Origin: an uncultured Methanoregula sp.
GTDB lineage: Archaea > Halobacteriota > Methanomicrobia > Methanomicrobiales > Methanospirillaceae
DNA: 64,000 nucleotides
Direction of reading: 5' to 3'
Assembly: GCF_963677065.1 (NCBI RefSeq)
Contig: NZ_OY781872.1
Span: 2,599,419 to 2,663,418, forward strand
The notes beneath the pieces are model-generated. The model was given only the letters and a program-made list of their open reading frames with translations, did no database searches and was not told where the DNA came from. Numbering within the stretch: the stretch's first letter is position 1; each line of letters opens with the position of its first letter. Shown one piece after another: positions 35,260 to 45,565 of this stretch. Made by a program: the position numbers and the translations under genes.

Positions 35260-35541
35260 ATGTACCTCATCATCCGGTGCCCGTCCTGCAGGAAGTTCTC
35301 GTACGTGGATCGGTTTCAGCGCTGGAAACTCTGCCCGCAGTGCGGCCATGCCCAAGAGGTGAGCAAATCACCGGCTTACCTGGAAGTCGTCGACTTCCGT
35401 GAAGCAGAGCATATTGTAAAAGAGATGGAAAAGCACATCCATGCTACAAAAAAGACCGATTTTTCACCGGAAGAGACTGCTGAGCTGCGCCACCACTATG
35501 CACAGGCACTGAGGCACCGGGCAAAAAAACCCCGTGCCTGA
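35260..35541 (+). CDS. Small zinc-ribbon protein (DUF1922-like)
   Basis: 93 residues. MYLIIRCPSCRKFSYVDR and LCPQCGHAQEV form a zinc ribbon with CxxC knuckles, followed by a helix (FREAEHIVKEMEKHI). It resembles the DUF1922 zinc-ribbon proteins of methanogens. The basic tail (RHRAKKPRA) suggests nucleic-acid contact. TATA-like ATATATTTTT lies about 35 nt before the ATG. Confidence 0.78.
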   Translation: MYLIIRCPSCRKFSYVDRFQRWKLCPQCGHAQEVSKSPAYLEVVDFREAEHIVKEMEKHIHATKKTDFSPEETAELRHHYAQALRHRAKKPRA

Positions 35542-35627
35542 CCGGTTTTCTGTTCTTAAAAGGCACTCCTGTCAACTCGCGCATCAGAATATGACCGGAC
35601 AGGATACATACCAGCAGCCGCCAGCGA

Positions 35628-36761
35628 TTACGCACCGGCTCGATTCCCGATACGGAAATACTGATAGGGTACGGTTATCTCAAACCGGGCACCTTTGCCC
35701 GGTTCACCGGTCTCCTGGATCCCAAGACCCGTGATACCAAGAATCTCCCGGGAAAGGAAGAGGCCAAAGCCGGTGTGCCTGAAGTGCTTCCGGACAAAAA
35801 TTGCTTCCTTGAATTCCAGGGGCACCCCCCCGCCATCGTCCTCGCAGATGATGCAGGCAGTCTCACCCGATACCAAGGCCCTGAACGTGATCCGGGTCAG
35901 GTTCGTCCCGTGACTGAGGGCATTGTCGATAAGGTTGTAAAACACTTTTTCGAGCATCGGGTCCGCGTAGATCCAGAGATCGCCGGTTTCGACCGTCACG
36001 GTCACCGACGGATGATGAATCGCAGACGCGGCTGCCTGGATTGTTTCGTTAAGATCGAACCACTGCGGGTTCTCGATGCCGAGACTCTGGTAGTCCTTTG
36101 TGAAGCCGATCTGGAGTTCCATAATTCCGATTATCTCGGACTGGATGGTAAGATATTCCTGGAGTCGGGGATCCGGAAACTCCTCTTTTATCAGTTCCAG
36201 GTACCCCATGAGACCGGTCAGTTTGTTGAGAATATCGTGCCGGGTGATACTCGAGAGGAGGTTGAGTTTTTTGTTTGCAAGGGTAAGGGCCAGGGCATAC
36301 CGGTTCAGTTCGGATTCGTGATAGTGCATCTCGCTCTCGAAGACCCGGCGCTCGGTGATATCCTCTGCAAGCCCTTCTATCACTATAAGACCGTCCTTTG
36401 CCATTCCCACACTCCAGGCCCGGATCGAGACCCATATCTCCGATCCGTCCCGGCGCATGAGGCGAATCTCGCGGCCGGCAACGGATCCAGCCCTCCTGAG
36501 CTCGTTTGTGAGTTCCTCGAGTTCCCGCGACCGGATAAAGAAATCGTCTGTGCTTCTGCCGACAATGTCCTCCACCCTGTCGTACCCGAGCATGGCTGCC
36601 ATTACAGGGTTTCCCGAGAGGACCTGCCCGTTCTCCCCGATGGTTATCTGGAAGATACCAAGAGCAATGTTCTCTGCCATCATCCGGTATCTCCGCTCAT
36701 AGTCGTGCAGTATCTCTCCTGCAGACGGGACGGGATCAGTTTTGTTTACAGGCGGAGGCAT
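35628..36761 (-). CDS. Soluble PAS-domain sensor histidine kinase
   Basis: 377 residues, no membrane helix. PAS domain at about 25-140 (MAENIALGIFQI, GRSTDDFF, VIEGLAEDITERR), histidine box with SITRHDILNKLTGLMGYLEL (His near 180), HATPase domain with NLIDNALSHG, EDDGGGVP and GFGLFLSREILGI. The segment from the linker ANKKLNLL to the end closely matches the kinase at 2.5 kb. No response regulator is adjacent. Confidence 0.9.
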   Translation of the reverse strand: MPPPVNKTDPVPSAGEILHDYERRYRMMAENIALGIFQITIGENGQVLSGNPVMAAMLGYDRVEDIVGRSTDDFFIRSRELEELTNELRRAGSVAGREIRLMRRDGSEIWVSIRAWSVGMAKDGLIVIEGLAEDITERRVFESEMHYHESELNRYALALTLANKKLNLLSSITRHDILNKLTGLMGYLELIKEEFPDPRLQEYLTIQSEIIGIMELQIGFTKDYQSLGIENPQWFDLNETIQAAASAIHHPSVTVTVETGDLWIYADPMLEKVFYNLIDNALSHGTNLTRITFRALVSGETACIICEDDGGGVPLEFKEAIFVRKHFRHTGFGLFLSREILGITGLGIQETGEPGKGARFEITVPYQYFRIGNRAGA

Positions 36762-36941
36762 CTGTTATCCGATATTAAACGGGATATGTCTTGAGGGTTT
36801 TCTCGCTCATTAAGGATGTCCCGATGATAGTTGACCTGTACCATTCATGAACGCCAATGACAGAACCCGGGTTGTGGTTCTTCAAAGCAACAGAATAGTT
36901 CATCTGGTAAGCACCGGCATTGATCTGTAGGTAGTGTCAGC

Positions 36942-38177
36942 ATGGCGGGGAACGGGTGTATTATTATCGGGGGAGGGCCGGCCGGTCTTTTCTGTGCAAT
37001 CCATGCGGCAGCCCATGGCATGCCGGTCACAGTGCTTGAAAAGAACCCGGAGCCCGGTGCCAAGCTCCTGCTGTCCGGGTCCGGGCAATGCAATATTACG
37101 CATGACGGGGAGATCCGGGATTTCCTGACAAGATACGGGAGCCACGGAAAATTTTTGAAGCCGGCCCTCATGTCATTTACCAACCGGGATCTCCAGGCAT
37201 TTTTCCGCGACCGGGGACTTCCGGTGATGACTGATGAGAACGGCAAGATCTTCCCGGAAACCCGGAGAGCGGCAGATGTCCTGGCAGTTCTCCTTGCCGA
37301 ATGCCGGAAACGTGGTGTCAACATCCGCTGCAACGAACCGGTCCGTGAGGTTGCCCGGGACGGGGGAGTGTTTGCATGCACTGCAAAAAACACCACGTAC
37401 CATGCGGCAGCGGTTGTCATCACAACCGGTGGCGCCTCGTACCCGAAGTGCGGGACAACCGGTGACGGGTTCCGTCTCGCAGCAGCGCTCGGCCAGCCGG
37501 TAACCGGGACCGGGCCTGCCCTCACACCGCTCCTGATCCGGCCGTTCCCGTTCTCATCTCTTATGGGCATCTCGTTTGAGGGGATGCATTTTACCCACTG
37601 GCGGGATGGAAAGAAAATGGGCGATCATACGGGAGATGTCCTTTTCACCCACCTGGGCCTCTCGGGGCCGGGCATTCTCGATGCCTCGCGGGATATCCGG
37701 GAGGGAGACGAGATCCGTCTCTCGTTTGCCGGGAACCTGCGGCGCGAGGAATTTGCAGCCGACATTGCACAACGGGCCGCAGAAAATCCCGGCTGGCAGG
37801 TGAGTACTATCCTTGCAAAATATCCTATCCCCGAACGGCTGAACCGGAAACTGCTCAAAATTTCCGGCATTGCAGAAGATCTCACATGCGCCCATTTCTC
37901 TGCAACCCTGCGATCTGCCCTTGTGAAGAACTGTTGCGAGTTCCCGCTGATCGTTGCAGCCCTTGGAGACTATGCCGTTGCCATGGTGACCCGGGGGGGC
38001 GTTGCGCTTGAAGGCGTGAACCAAAAAACCATGGAATCGAAGATCATTCCCGGACTCTTTTTTGCCGGCGAGGTGCTGGATGTGGACGGGGACACCGGCG
38101 GATACAACCTGCAGGCAGCGTTCTCCACCGGGTACCTTGCCGGAACTGCTGCCGGGAGACGGCTGGCCGGGGAATAA
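36942..38177 (+). CDS. BaiN/HI0933-family flavoprotein
   Basis: 411 residues. FAD-binding GGGPAGLFCAIHAA at the N terminus, SGSGQCNITHDG, TGGASYPKCGTTGDG, and the C-terminal FAD contact GEVLDVDGDTGGYNLQAA. The family is typed as NAD(P)/FAD-dependent oxidoreductase; BaiN in gut bacteria reduces bile-acid enones, but the archaeal substrate is unknown. Confidence 0.9.
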   Translation: MAGNGCIIIGGGPAGLFCAIHAAAHGMPVTVLEKNPEPGAKLLLSGSGQCNITHDGEIRDFLTRYGSHGKFLKPALMSFTNRDLQAFFRDRGLPVMTDENGKIFPETRRAADVLAVLLAECRKRGVNIRCNEPVREVARDGGVFACTAKNTTYHAAAVVITTGGASYPKCGTTGDGFRLAAALGQPVTGTGPALTPLLIRPFPFSSLMGISFEGMHFTHWRDGKKMGDHTGDVLFTHLGLSGPGILDASRDIREGDEIRLSFAGNLRREEFAADIAQRAAENPGWQVSTILAKYPIPERLNRKLLKISGIAEDLTCAHFSATLRSALVKNCCEFPLIVAALGDYAVAMVTRGGVALEGVNQKTMESKIIPGLFFAGEVLDVDGDTGGYNLQAAFSTGYLAGTAAGRRLAGE

Positions 38178-38248
38178 GGCAGCGTCGGGTCTCACACGGG
38201 CACTTTTTCCCGGTCATGATCCGGACCGGCAGCCTTTGAAGAGAATAG

Positions 38249-38938
38249 TCAGATATTCCGAACCATAAGGGAGATGCCGCCGTCAAGACCGGAGAAGAAT
38301 TTCCGCCCGTCCAGGCTGAAATCTTCATAGGACAGGAATCCCATTTCAGCAAAACCGCACGCGAGGAATGCCCGCCGCGAGGCCGGGTTGGTACAATCGG
38401 CCACAACCTGCCGGAAGCCGCGTTCTGATGCATGGGCGATCGCATGCCGGATTAGGGCCCGGGCAAGGCCCATTCTCCGGAATTCTCTCACCACGCCAAT
38501 CTGGAAGATATGCAGGGTTGTGCCGGGCCGGATCCCTGCACGGTCAAGGTTATGTTCTTCAAGCTCATCGATCATGGCTACCGCATCCCGAAAATGGGAG
38601 ATGAAGGCTGCCATCTCCTCGCATTCTCCGGCCGGATCATGGGTCAGGTCAAAGCAGAAGATGAACCCGGCCGGTCTTTTGGTCTTTTTTTCACGTGCAA
38701 GAAAACTGAGATCCTTTCCCACCAGGGACCGGACATAGATCTTTGCAAACGGGAAGAACAGACCTGGATCGGGAGCATGCCGGCAGGATGTGGGTTCGTC
38801 GGAAAGAAAGACATCGGTATAGATCCTGGCTGCCGGCACGATATCGGGTTCCGCCAGGGGAAAACAGGTAAACGGGCCTGCCCGTGAGAATAGCTCCCCA
38901 GAAAGGGAATCGTTACCGGGGTCAGCTGTACCTGGCAT
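38249..38938 (-). CDS. GNAT N-acetyltransferase
   Basis: About 229 residues. The C-terminal half has the GNAT acetyl-CoA loop (QIGVVREFRRMGLARALIRHA) and CTNPASRRAFLACGF with the final strand LSYEDFSLDG. The N-terminal half matches acetyltransferase strands less clearly (AARIYTDVF). Substrate unknown. The first in-frame ATG is at 38938; a TTG at 38968 is the alternative. Confidence 0.82.
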   Translation of the reverse strand: MPGTADPGNDSLSGELFSRAGPFTCFPLAEPDIVPAARIYTDVFLSDEPTSCRHAPDPGLFFPFAKIYVRSLVGKDLSFLAREKKTKRPAGFIFCFDLTHDPAGECEEMAAFISHFRDAVAMIDELEEHNLDRAGIRPGTTLHIFQIGVVREFRRMGLARALIRHAIAHASERGFRQVVADCTNPASRRAFLACGFAEMGFLSYEDFSLDGRKFFSGLDGGISLMVRNI

Positions 38939-39169
38939 GGTATCGTACCAGATCTCTCTTTTTCTCAATAATAATCGTACCCGGTATAACGGGATACGGT
39001 ACCTGGGTTATCCAACTGATAGAAGAAAAATGCGCAAACTTTCATCAGGATAACTGATGGTATCAGGATAGAATAAATGAACCGGCGTGAACCGAGGATA
39101 TCTCTTCCTACTTCCGGCCGGGTAAGACCGGGATATCAGTCGCAGCAAAGAGTGCTAAAATAAAAAAAA

Positions 39170-39739
39170 TTAGTAGATGGTGTTCACTTTCAGGATTGAA
39201 GCCGGTGCCGTACGGGAGATGGAGAGTGCAGCACCGATTGCCGGCTTGATCTCAAGCTGGAACTGGTCGTTCTTCATAATGTGGTTGGTCGGCTGGGCCA
39301 TGATGTCGAACTGCTCGCCCTTTTCAAGAACGTCATCAATCGTTACCTGGTTCTGCACAGCGGCAATGGTCCACTGTCCTGCTCCGGGAGCAGTTCCCTT
39401 GCCTCCCCGTGAAAGGGTCTCGAGCGTTGATGCATTGCTGTAGGTCATGACAACCTTGTCGAAGTCGACCGGGGTTCCTCCGGGGGCGAGAGCGGTTGAG
39501 AAGTTGATTACGTCGATGTAACTCCCTGCCACACCGGTGCCATAGACATTACCGACGATTTCGAGAGTTGAGCTTGCCTGCTGTACACCCGTGTGGACGA
39601 CTTCCTGGCTCTTCTGGGTTGTGAAGAAACCGGCGCCGAGCACCACGTACGAGAACACCGCCGCGACAACAACGAATGCGATGAGCACAATCGCTGCCTC
39701 GAGACCGGTGAAAGCATTATCATTGCCAAACGATTTCAT
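39170..39739 (-). CDS. Archaellin (archaeal flagellin)
   Basis: 189 residues. A class III signal peptide (MKSFGNDNA) precedes the hydrophobic FTGLEAAIVLIAFVVVAAVF, the assembly helix shared by archaellins and processed by the prepilin peptidase FlaK/PibD. A Ser/Thr-rich beta domain follows, with possible N-glycosylation sequons (NAS, NFS). None of the motor genes (flaCDEFGHIJ) lie nearby, so it may be a minor or orphan filament subunit. Confidence 0.9.
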   Translation of the reverse strand: MKSFGNDNAFTGLEAAIVLIAFVVVAAVFSYVVLGAGFFTTQKSQEVVHTGVQQASSTLEIVGNVYGTGVAGSYIDVINFSTALAPGGTPVDFDKVVMTYSNASTLETLSRGGKGTAPGAGQWTIAAVQNQVTIDDVLEKGEQFDIMAQPTNHIMKNDQFQLEIKPAIGAALSISRTAPASILKVNTIY

Positions 39740-39960
39740 GATTCACCTTGGGGTTGACATTAACCCCGTAACCGATAAATGGTTGCAATTGTATTTATAA
39801 TTTTTCCAAAAAAAAGAGAGGGAAATACTACAATATATTGCTTTTCAGGAGTTTTTCCTGAATGAATGGCGCAACCCTCATCACCGGTTCAGGAGAATAT
39901 TTGTACCAAGGCAAAGAAATGCCGGGGGGAAACGGATGAAAAGGAGATCGGATTTTCGGG

Positions 39961-40425
39961 TTATTCCCGCCTCCCGATCCCGTCCGGTCCGACCGTGATG
40001 CCTGCCTTTTTGATCAGGTAATACCCGGCTGAAAGGCCAAGGATGATCACACCGATGCATATCATCTCAAAACCATAATCAAAAGCATTCATGCTGCTCT
40101 GATCGAGGAGGAGCACTTTCCGTGCCACAGCTATGATGGCAAGCAGGATAACAATCTCCACGTGAATCGTATTTTCCCGGAAATAGGCCTTGATGGTATC
40201 CAGGAGTTCGACTCCGATGAGTACCAGCAGGAAGGCCCCAAGGAGCGTTATCATCTCCTTTGCTTCGATGAGGAGGGGGGTTTCATCCATGATGAATCTT
40301 CCCAGGAGCACGACCAGATCGAACATCGCCGCTATCAGCACAATAATGAGCATGAAGATAATTACCGCATAGATGGATTTTTCAAATTTTTCTACATACT
40401 CAAGCATAGTCTTTTCATATTCCAT
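39961..40425 (-). CDS. PsiE-like membrane protein
   Basis: 154 residues with four hydrophobic helices (about 18-40, 60-80, 88-103, 118-140) and the PsiE-family features LIEAKEMITLLGAFLLVLIG and ENTIHVEIVILLAIIAVARKVL. PsiE is a phosphate-starvation-inducible protein of unknown role in bacteria. The start overlaps the cobA stop by 11 nt, so it ends the hemB-hemL-hemC-cobA operon. Confidence 0.8.
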   Translation of the reverse strand: MEYEKTMLEYVEKFEKSIYAVIIFMLIIVLIAAMFDLVVLLGRFIMDETPLLIEAKEMITLLGAFLLVLIGVELLDTIKAYFRENTIHVEIVILLAIIAVARKVLLLDQSSMNAFDYGFEMICIGVIILGLSAGYYLIKKAGITVGPDGIGRRE

Positions 40426-41173
40426 AAGGTATCAGATCCGGTAATCCTGCATCATACATGTTCACTACATCGCCAATAACAATGACGGCCGGAGGTTTCA
40501 CACCGGCATTCTTCGCAACCGCCTCAATGTCTGAAAGGGTGCCGGTGGTGATCCGGCGATCTTTCCGCAGGCCGCGTTCTATGATTGCAACGGGCGTTGA
40601 TCCGGCTTTTCCGTTCTGAACCAGTACAGCCGCAATCTTCCCAAGGTTTGCAACCCCCATAAGGATAACGATCGTTCCCCGCAATTGTGCGAGCAGTTTC
40701 CAGTCCAGTGCCGGTTCGGCTTTTGTCGGATCCTCGTTGCCAGTCAGGATCGTAACCTGCGAGGCATACTTCCGGTGGGTAAGAGGAATCCCCATCGAGG
40801 CCGGTACGGCAAGTGCACTCGATATCCCCGGCACCATCTCGACATCTATCCCGGCTGCCCGGACGGTCTCGAGTTCTTCGCCGCCCCGGCCGAACAGGAA
40901 CGGGTCGCCGCCCTTGAGCCGCACGACCATCTTTCCGTTCTTTGCCCGGTCCACGATCAGGGCTTCGATCTCGTCCTGCTCCAGGTTGTGCTTCCCGCCA
41001 AACTTCCCGCAATCGATCTTCTCGGCCTGCTCCGGAAGCGTTGCGAGAATCTCCTCGCCCGGAAGCTGGTCGAAGAGCACGACATCCGCCTTGTCAATCA
41101 CTGCCCTTGCCCGCTGCGTCAGGAGTCCCTCTGCGCCGGGGCCCGAGCCTACCAGATACACTTTACCCTTCAT
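40415..41173 (-). CDS. cobA: Uroporphyrinogen-III C-methyltransferase (SUMT)
   Basis: About 252 residues. The SAM-binding pattern VYLVGSGPGAEGLLTQRA, then RLKGGDPFLFGRGGEE, PGISSALAVPA and PLTHR are the SUMT hallmarks. It methylates uroporphyrinogen III at C-2 and C-7 to precorrin-2, the branch to siroheme, cobamides and F430. The ATG at 41173 (MKGKVYLVG) follows the conserved start. It overlaps hemC by 11 nt. Confidence 0.95.
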   Translation of the reverse strand: MKGKVYLVGSGPGAEGLLTQRARAVIDKADVVLFDQLPGEEILATLPEQAEKIDCGKFGGKHNLEQDEIEALIVDRAKNGKMVVRLKGGDPFLFGRGGEELETVRAAGIDVEMVPGISSALAVPASMGIPLTHRKYASQVTILTGNEDPTKAEPALDWKLLAQLRGTIVILMGVANLGKIAAVLVQNGKAGSTPVAIIERGLRKDRRITTGTLSDIEAVAKNAGVKPPAVIVIGDVVNMYDAGLPDLIPYGI

Positions 41174-42053
41174 GTGAGATCCCCAGTTGACGGTATGCCT
41201 CGTCAATCAGGCCTTTTGCCCGCCCGTGCAGCTGCCTGCCGGTCTCCCGGGCTTCCTCAATGGTCGAGAGATCCGCCTCGATCCGTTCGGTCTGCCTGCC
41301 ATCGAGCGAGAGTACCTCGGCGATGAGATGCCCGGCCCGGCAGTGGATGCCAAGCGGCGTGAAACAACCGCCGCCCAGTTTCTCCATCACCGCCCGCTCG
41401 TACATCACATCGGTCCGGGTCTGCGGGTGATCGAGTGCCGAGAGCACTTCCATCAGGGACGGATCGGCCCGGCTGACCACCGCGATCGTTCCCTGGTTCG
41501 GGGACGGGACGAACTTGTCGATGGGAAGGCGCTCGCCGGGGAGCCGGAGATCGAGCCGGGTGAGGCCGGCTTCCGCAAGCATGATCCCGTCGTATTCCCC
41601 GGCACTCAGCTTCCGGATGCGGGTATCGACATTGCCCCGCAGTTCCTTGATCGCGATCTCGGGATCATGCCGGAGGAGCTGGGCTTTTCTCCGGGTGCTC
41701 GAGGTCCCGATACACCGGACCGTGTTGATGGATCCATTGTGGGCCAGGTAATCTGCAGCAGAATCCCGCTTGAGGATGGCAGACGTAAAAAGCCCGCTCG
41801 GGCGGAACGCCGGGATATCCTTCATGCTGTGCACCGCACAGTCGATATCCCCGGCAAGAATGGCGTCGTCCAGGGCCCGGACAAAAACACCCTGCCCGCC
41901 GATTGCATGGAGCGGGACCGCGGTCGAGGAATCCCCCTGGGTGTTGATGATAACGGTCTTTGTTTCTATGCCAAGAGCGTTTAATTTTTTGCAGACCGTG
42001 GCGGTTTGTACAAGAGCGAGCTTGCTGCCCCGGGTTCCGATGGTTATCGACAT
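41163..42053 (-). CDS. hemC: Hydroxymethylbilane synthase
   Basis: 296 residues. It opens [14 protein letters not shown]; the dipyrromethane cofactor is attached to the cysteine in [25 protein letters not shown] and [11 protein letters not shown] are also typical. It links four porphobilinogen units into hydroxymethylbilane. Overlaps hemL by 10 nt. Confidence 0.96.
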   Translation of the reverse strand: MSITIGTRGSKLALVQTATVCKKLNALGIETKTVIINTQGDSSTAVPLHAIGGQGVFVRALDDAILAGDIDCAVHSMKDIPAFRPSGLFTSAILKRDSAADYLAHNGSINTVRCIGTSSTRRKAQLLRHDPEIAIKELRGNVDTRIRKLSAGEYDGIMLAEAGLTRLDLRLPGERLPIDKFVPSPNQGTIAVVSRADPSLMEVLSALDHPQTRTDVMYERAVMEKLGGGCFTPLGIHCRAGHLIAEVLSLDGRQTERIEADLSTIEEARETGRQLHGRAKGLIDEAYRQLGISHEG

Positions 42054-43294
42054 TGTGTGTACGCCTGTGAGAGAGTGGTTATGTCGTGATCGCTGTGCGC
42101 TGCTGACAGGAAATTGGTCTCAAACTGGGACGGGGGCAGAAATATTCCCGCACCCAGCATCTTCTTCCAGAACCTGCCAAAGGATTCGGTATCGCATTGT
42201 TTGACTTCAGTATAATTTTTTGGGGGTGTTGAACGGAAGAAGTACTTGAACATCGATCCGGCCCGGACAAATGAACCTCCGGCATTTGTGCCGACAGACT
42301 CCTCAAGGGCCCGGGTCTTCTCTTCAAGGCCGGCATACAGCGAGGCATGCTCGTGCAGCAACGAGATCGTGGCTATACCTGCCGTGAGCGAGAGAGGGTT
42401 TCCCGAGAAGGTGCCTGCCTGGTAGACCGGTCCCTGAGGCGAGACCTGCTCCAGGATCTCGCGCCGGCCTAAAAATGCCCCGATGGGGAGGCCGCCGCCG
42501 ATGATCTTCCCGAGCGTCGTGATGTCCGGCTTAACGCCGTACTTTACCTGGGCGCCCCCGATGCCAAGCCGGTAACCGGTGATGACCTCGTCGAAGATGA
42601 GGAGGACATCGTGGGCTTTGGTGATCTCGCGGACATCCCTGAGATAATTCTTCTCCGGGAGAACCGGGCCGATGTTGCCGAGCACCGGCTCGATGATCAG
42701 CGCTGCCACATCCTTGTGGGCAGAGAGCAGGGTTTCGAGCGCTTCGGCATCATTGTACGGTACCTGCCGGGTATGGGCCACGAGATCCGCGAGCACGCCC
42801 GCCGAGTCGGGGACCCCGGTGGTGGTTGCTCCCGATCCCGCTTTGACGAGCACGGCATCGTGAGCCCCGTGGAACCCGCCTTCGATTTTAACGATATCGG
42901 ACTTTTTCGTAAAACCCCGGGCAAGCCGGATGGCGGCCATCGTGGCCTCCGAACCGCTCGATACGAACCGCACCATATCCATTCCCGGGTGATCGCCCGT
43001 GATCATCCGGGCAAAGGCTGGTTCGAGCGGCGAGGGCGTACCATACAGCCAGCCGTTTTCCAGCTGGTTCCTGATCGCTTCCTTGACCGCCGGGTGCGCA
43101 TGACCGAGAATGAGAGGCCCGTATGCCATGCAGCAGTCCAGGAGGTTCGCACCATCGACCGTTGTCAGGTGCGAGCCGGATGCAAACGATGTGTAAAACG
43201 GGTACGGTTTTATTGCGCGTACCGGGCTTGAGACCCCGCCGGGCATTAAGGATTTTGCAAGCGTGAATAAATTTTCACTGGAGTTATGCTTCAT
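42044..43294 (-). CDS. hemL: Glutamate-1-semialdehyde 2,1-aminomutase
   Basis: About 416 residues. PLP enzyme with [43 protein letters not shown] and the PLP lysine in [15 protein letters not shown]. It converts glutamate-1-semialdehyde to 5-aminolevulinate. The ATG at 43294 ([10 protein letters not shown]) overlaps the hemB stop by 11 nt. Confidence 0.96.
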   Translation of the reverse strand: MKHNSSENLFTLAKSLMPGGVSSPVRAIKPYPFYTSFASGSHLTTVDGANLLDCCMAYGPLILGHAHPAVKEAIRNQLENGWLYGTPSPLEPAFARMITGDHPGMDMVRFVSSGSEATMAAIRLARGFTKKSDIVKIEGGFHGAHDAVLVKAGSGATTTGVPDSAGVLADLVAHTRQVPYNDAEALETLLSAHKDVAALIIEPVLGNIGPVLPEKNYLRDVREITKAHDVLLIFDEVITGYRLGIGGAQVKYGVKPDITTLGKIIGGGLPIGAFLGRREILEQVSPQGPVYQAGTFSGNPLSLTAGIATISLLHEHASLYAGLEEKTRALEESVGTNAGGSFVRAGSMFKYFFRSTPPKNYTEVKQCDTESFGRFWKKMLGAGIFLPPSQFETNFLSAAHSDHDITTLSQAYTQCR

Positions 43295-44264
43295 CGAGCC
43301 ACCTGGCCGCATCGGCCGCGAAATACGTGATGATCAGATCGGCCCCTGCCCGCTTTATGCAGGTGAGACTTTCAAGCACGGTCTCTTTCTCTTTGAGCCA
43401 CCCGTTCGCCGCCGCACTCTTTATCATGGAATATTCCCCGCTCACCTGGTACGCGGCAGTCGGCAGGCCGAGCGACGCAATCTCTGCAAGGATATCGAGA
43501 TAGAACGTGGCGGGCTTGACCATCAGGATATCGGCACCCTCGTCCGCATCCATCTGGGACTCGAGAATCGCTTCCCGGCTGTTGGCGGGATTTATCTGGT
43601 AGGTCGAGCGGTCGCCAAACGAGTACCCGGAACCCGCGGCTTCCCGGAACGGCCCGTACAGCACCGAGGCGAATTTGGTGGAGTAGGACATGATGAGGAC
43701 TTCCTCGAATCCTTCATCGTCAAGAGCTGCCCGGATCGAAGAGACCATCCCGTCGAGCATGCAGGACGGCGCAACAATGTCCGCCCCGCTCTGTGCATGG
43801 CTCACCGCGATCCGGTTCATCAGTTCGAGCGAGGGATCGTTGAGGAGATCGGGGCCATTCCGTGTCTCCCCGATGATCCCGCAGTGCCCGTGATCCGTGT
43901 ATTCGCAGGCGCAGACATCGGTGATGACAACCATGTCCCTGACCCGGGCCTTGATCCGCCGGACTGCCTGCTGGATAACTCCTTCCGGGTGATAGGCCGA
44001 GCGGCCTTCCGGGTCCTTGTCCTTCGGGATACCAAAGAGAAGAATTGCCCGGATACCCTGCTGCCATAAGCCCTCGGCAACCGCTTCTGCGCTACCGATC
44101 GGGTACCGGAACTGGCCGGGCATCGCCTCGATCGGTTTTGGCACGGTCAGGTTTTCATCGATAAAAACAGGAGCTATCAGGTCATTTTTCGAGAGCGTGA
44201 CCTCGCGCAGGAGAGGCTGGATGTGCCTCGTCCTTCTTCTTCTCATGCGTCGTTCGGGAAACAC
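43284..44264 (-). CDS. hemB: Porphobilinogen synthase
   Basis: 326 residues, starting with GTG at 44264 so that the conserved opening [11 protein letters not shown] is kept; GGTGA precedes it. The triple-cysteine zinc site [14 protein letters not shown] and the catalytic lysines in [15 protein letters not shown] and [11 protein letters not shown] are in place. It joins two 5-aminolevulinates into porphobilinogen. First gene of the hemBLC-cobA operon. Confidence 0.96.
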   Translation of the reverse strand: MFPERRMRRRRTRHIQPLLREVTLSKNDLIAPVFIDENLTVPKPIEAMPGQFRYPIGSAEAVAEGLWQQGIRAILLFGIPKDKDPEGRSAYHPEGVIQQAVRRIKARVRDMVVITDVCACEYTDHGHCGIIGETRNGPDLLNDPSLELMNRIAVSHAQSGADIVAPSCMLDGMVSSIRAALDDEGFEEVLIMSYSTKFASVLYGPFREAAGSGYSFGDRSTYQINPANSREAILESQMDADEGADILMVKPATFYLDILAEIASLGLPTAAYQVSGEYSMIKSAAANGWLKEKETVLESLTCIKRAGADLIITYFAADAARWLDEA

Positions 44265-44487
44265 GGTTCACCACGATATCCTGCGGACTGGATGAATACA
44301 TTTTGAAAATTTATCGTATATAGTTCTACAGTATCTTCCCGCGGTATACTATAAAAGAGGTGACAGGGATCCGCAAGCGGGTCCGGTAACCGGACGGGTT
44401 GAAGCCGGACCCGGGGATGGATTGATTATCCGGTACGTGCGATACACTGGTTGCTGATACCGGTTTTACCAACCGGGGAGTGTTCAA

Positions 44488-44727
44488 ATGCCTGACCAGA
44501 ATCCTACGAACCAGAAGAACAGGGACGGGTGTATCTGCGGGCCATGCCCCAGTTACAGCGAATGCATGCGGGGAAATGAGGATTTCAAGTTCTGCGTGAG
44601 GGGAAAAACGCCGGACTGCATGTTTGACCTGAAAGGCTGTTCGTGCCCGCAGTGTACGGTCCGGCCTGCCGACAGCCCCGTGACCTCGTATTTCTGTGCA
44701 GGCGGCCGATCCCGCCTGACCCGGTAA
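44488..44727 (+). CDS. Cysteine-rich DUF2769-type small protein
   Basis: 79 residues and nine cysteines arranged as CICGPCPSYSEC, FCVRGKTPDC and CSCPQC, then a lone C near the end. This is the DUF2769 pattern seen in methanogens and related archaea; it probably binds metal or Fe-S clusters. GGGGAGTG lies about 7 nt before the ATG. Function unknown. Confidence 0.78.
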   Translation: MPDQNPTNQKNRDGCICGPCPSYSECMRGNEDFKFCVRGKTPDCMFDLKGCSCPQCTVRPADSPVTSYFCAGGRSRLTR

Positions 44728-44808
44728 CCGTTATCCGTCCGGGATCGGCTGGACCGGTACCGGGGGAAATAACAACTCTTTTAAACCACCATTGCACGAT
44801 TCTTACCT

Positions 44809-45471
44809 ATGAAGGTCATCTCCTGGGTTACCCTCTCCCTTGTCATCTGTGCCGTCCTGCTGGCTGCGGGCTGCACGGGAACCGGAACCTCCGCAGGCCC
44901 GGCCGCAACGGCCACTCCTGCAGCATCGACAACCGATCTTTCAGCACTCGCCCTGACACCGGCAGACGTTCCTCCGAATTTTACGCTCACGTCGCAGTCG
45001 GCAAAGAACCCGGCCGATGTCAGCAGCCTCGCCCGCGATCTCGGATGGCAGGGCGGGTACACGGTCAAGTACACCGGCCCGGCCGGAGCCAACGGCCTCA
45101 AGGGTGAGATCACCCAGTCCATCGCGGTCTATCCACCGGCGAACATCCCCAGCGTGATTGCGATGGCCGACAAGCAGGACCGGGCCGATACCGACCTGAC
45201 GTACACCAACATCACCATGGGAACTGCCAACTTTACGGGCACGGGCTTTACCGGCAAGGCCCCGGCCGGGCTGTACATCAAGCCTACGAATGTCAACCCG
45301 CTGGTCACCGGTTCCGAGCACCACGATGTCTCGGCCGAGCTGAAAGCCGATGTTGCGGAGATCGCCTTCTCGAAAGGGAATATCTTCGAGGTCATCCGGG
45401 TGACCGGGCCGAGCGCCGACATGGAAACGGTGACGTCGCTTGCTGAAAAAGCCTACGCGAAGATTCCCTGA
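44809..45471 (+). CDS. Putative lipoprotein
   Basis: 220 residues. Signal peptide VISWVTLSLVICAVLLAAGC has a lipobox-like LAAGC, so the cysteine at about 22 may be lipid-linked. A Thr/Ala-rich linker is followed by a compact domain (ALTPADVPPNFTL, TGFTGKAPAGLY, ISFSKGN-like FSKGNIFEVIRV). Several relatives occur in Methanomicrobiales; I do not know a function. It lies between the two tetrapyrrole gene groups on the opposite strand. Confidence 0.8.
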   Translation: MKVISWVTLSLVICAVLLAAGCTGTGTSAGPAATATPAASTTDLSALALTPADVPPNFTLTSQSAKNPADVSSLARDLGWQGGYTVKYTGPAGANGLKGEITQSIAVYPPANIPSVIAMADKQDRADTDLTYTNITMGTANFTGTGFTGKAPAGLYIKPTNVNPLVTGSEHHDVSAELKADVAEIAFSKGNIFEVIRVTGPSADMETVTSLAEKAYAKIP

Positions 45472-45565
45472 TCCTTTTTTTTAACTCATAACCCGCTGAT
45501 CGATCTGCGCCCCGGATTTTGACCGCGATTTTCAAAAGAGAAAGATCTACCGGCCGGAGGTCCGA

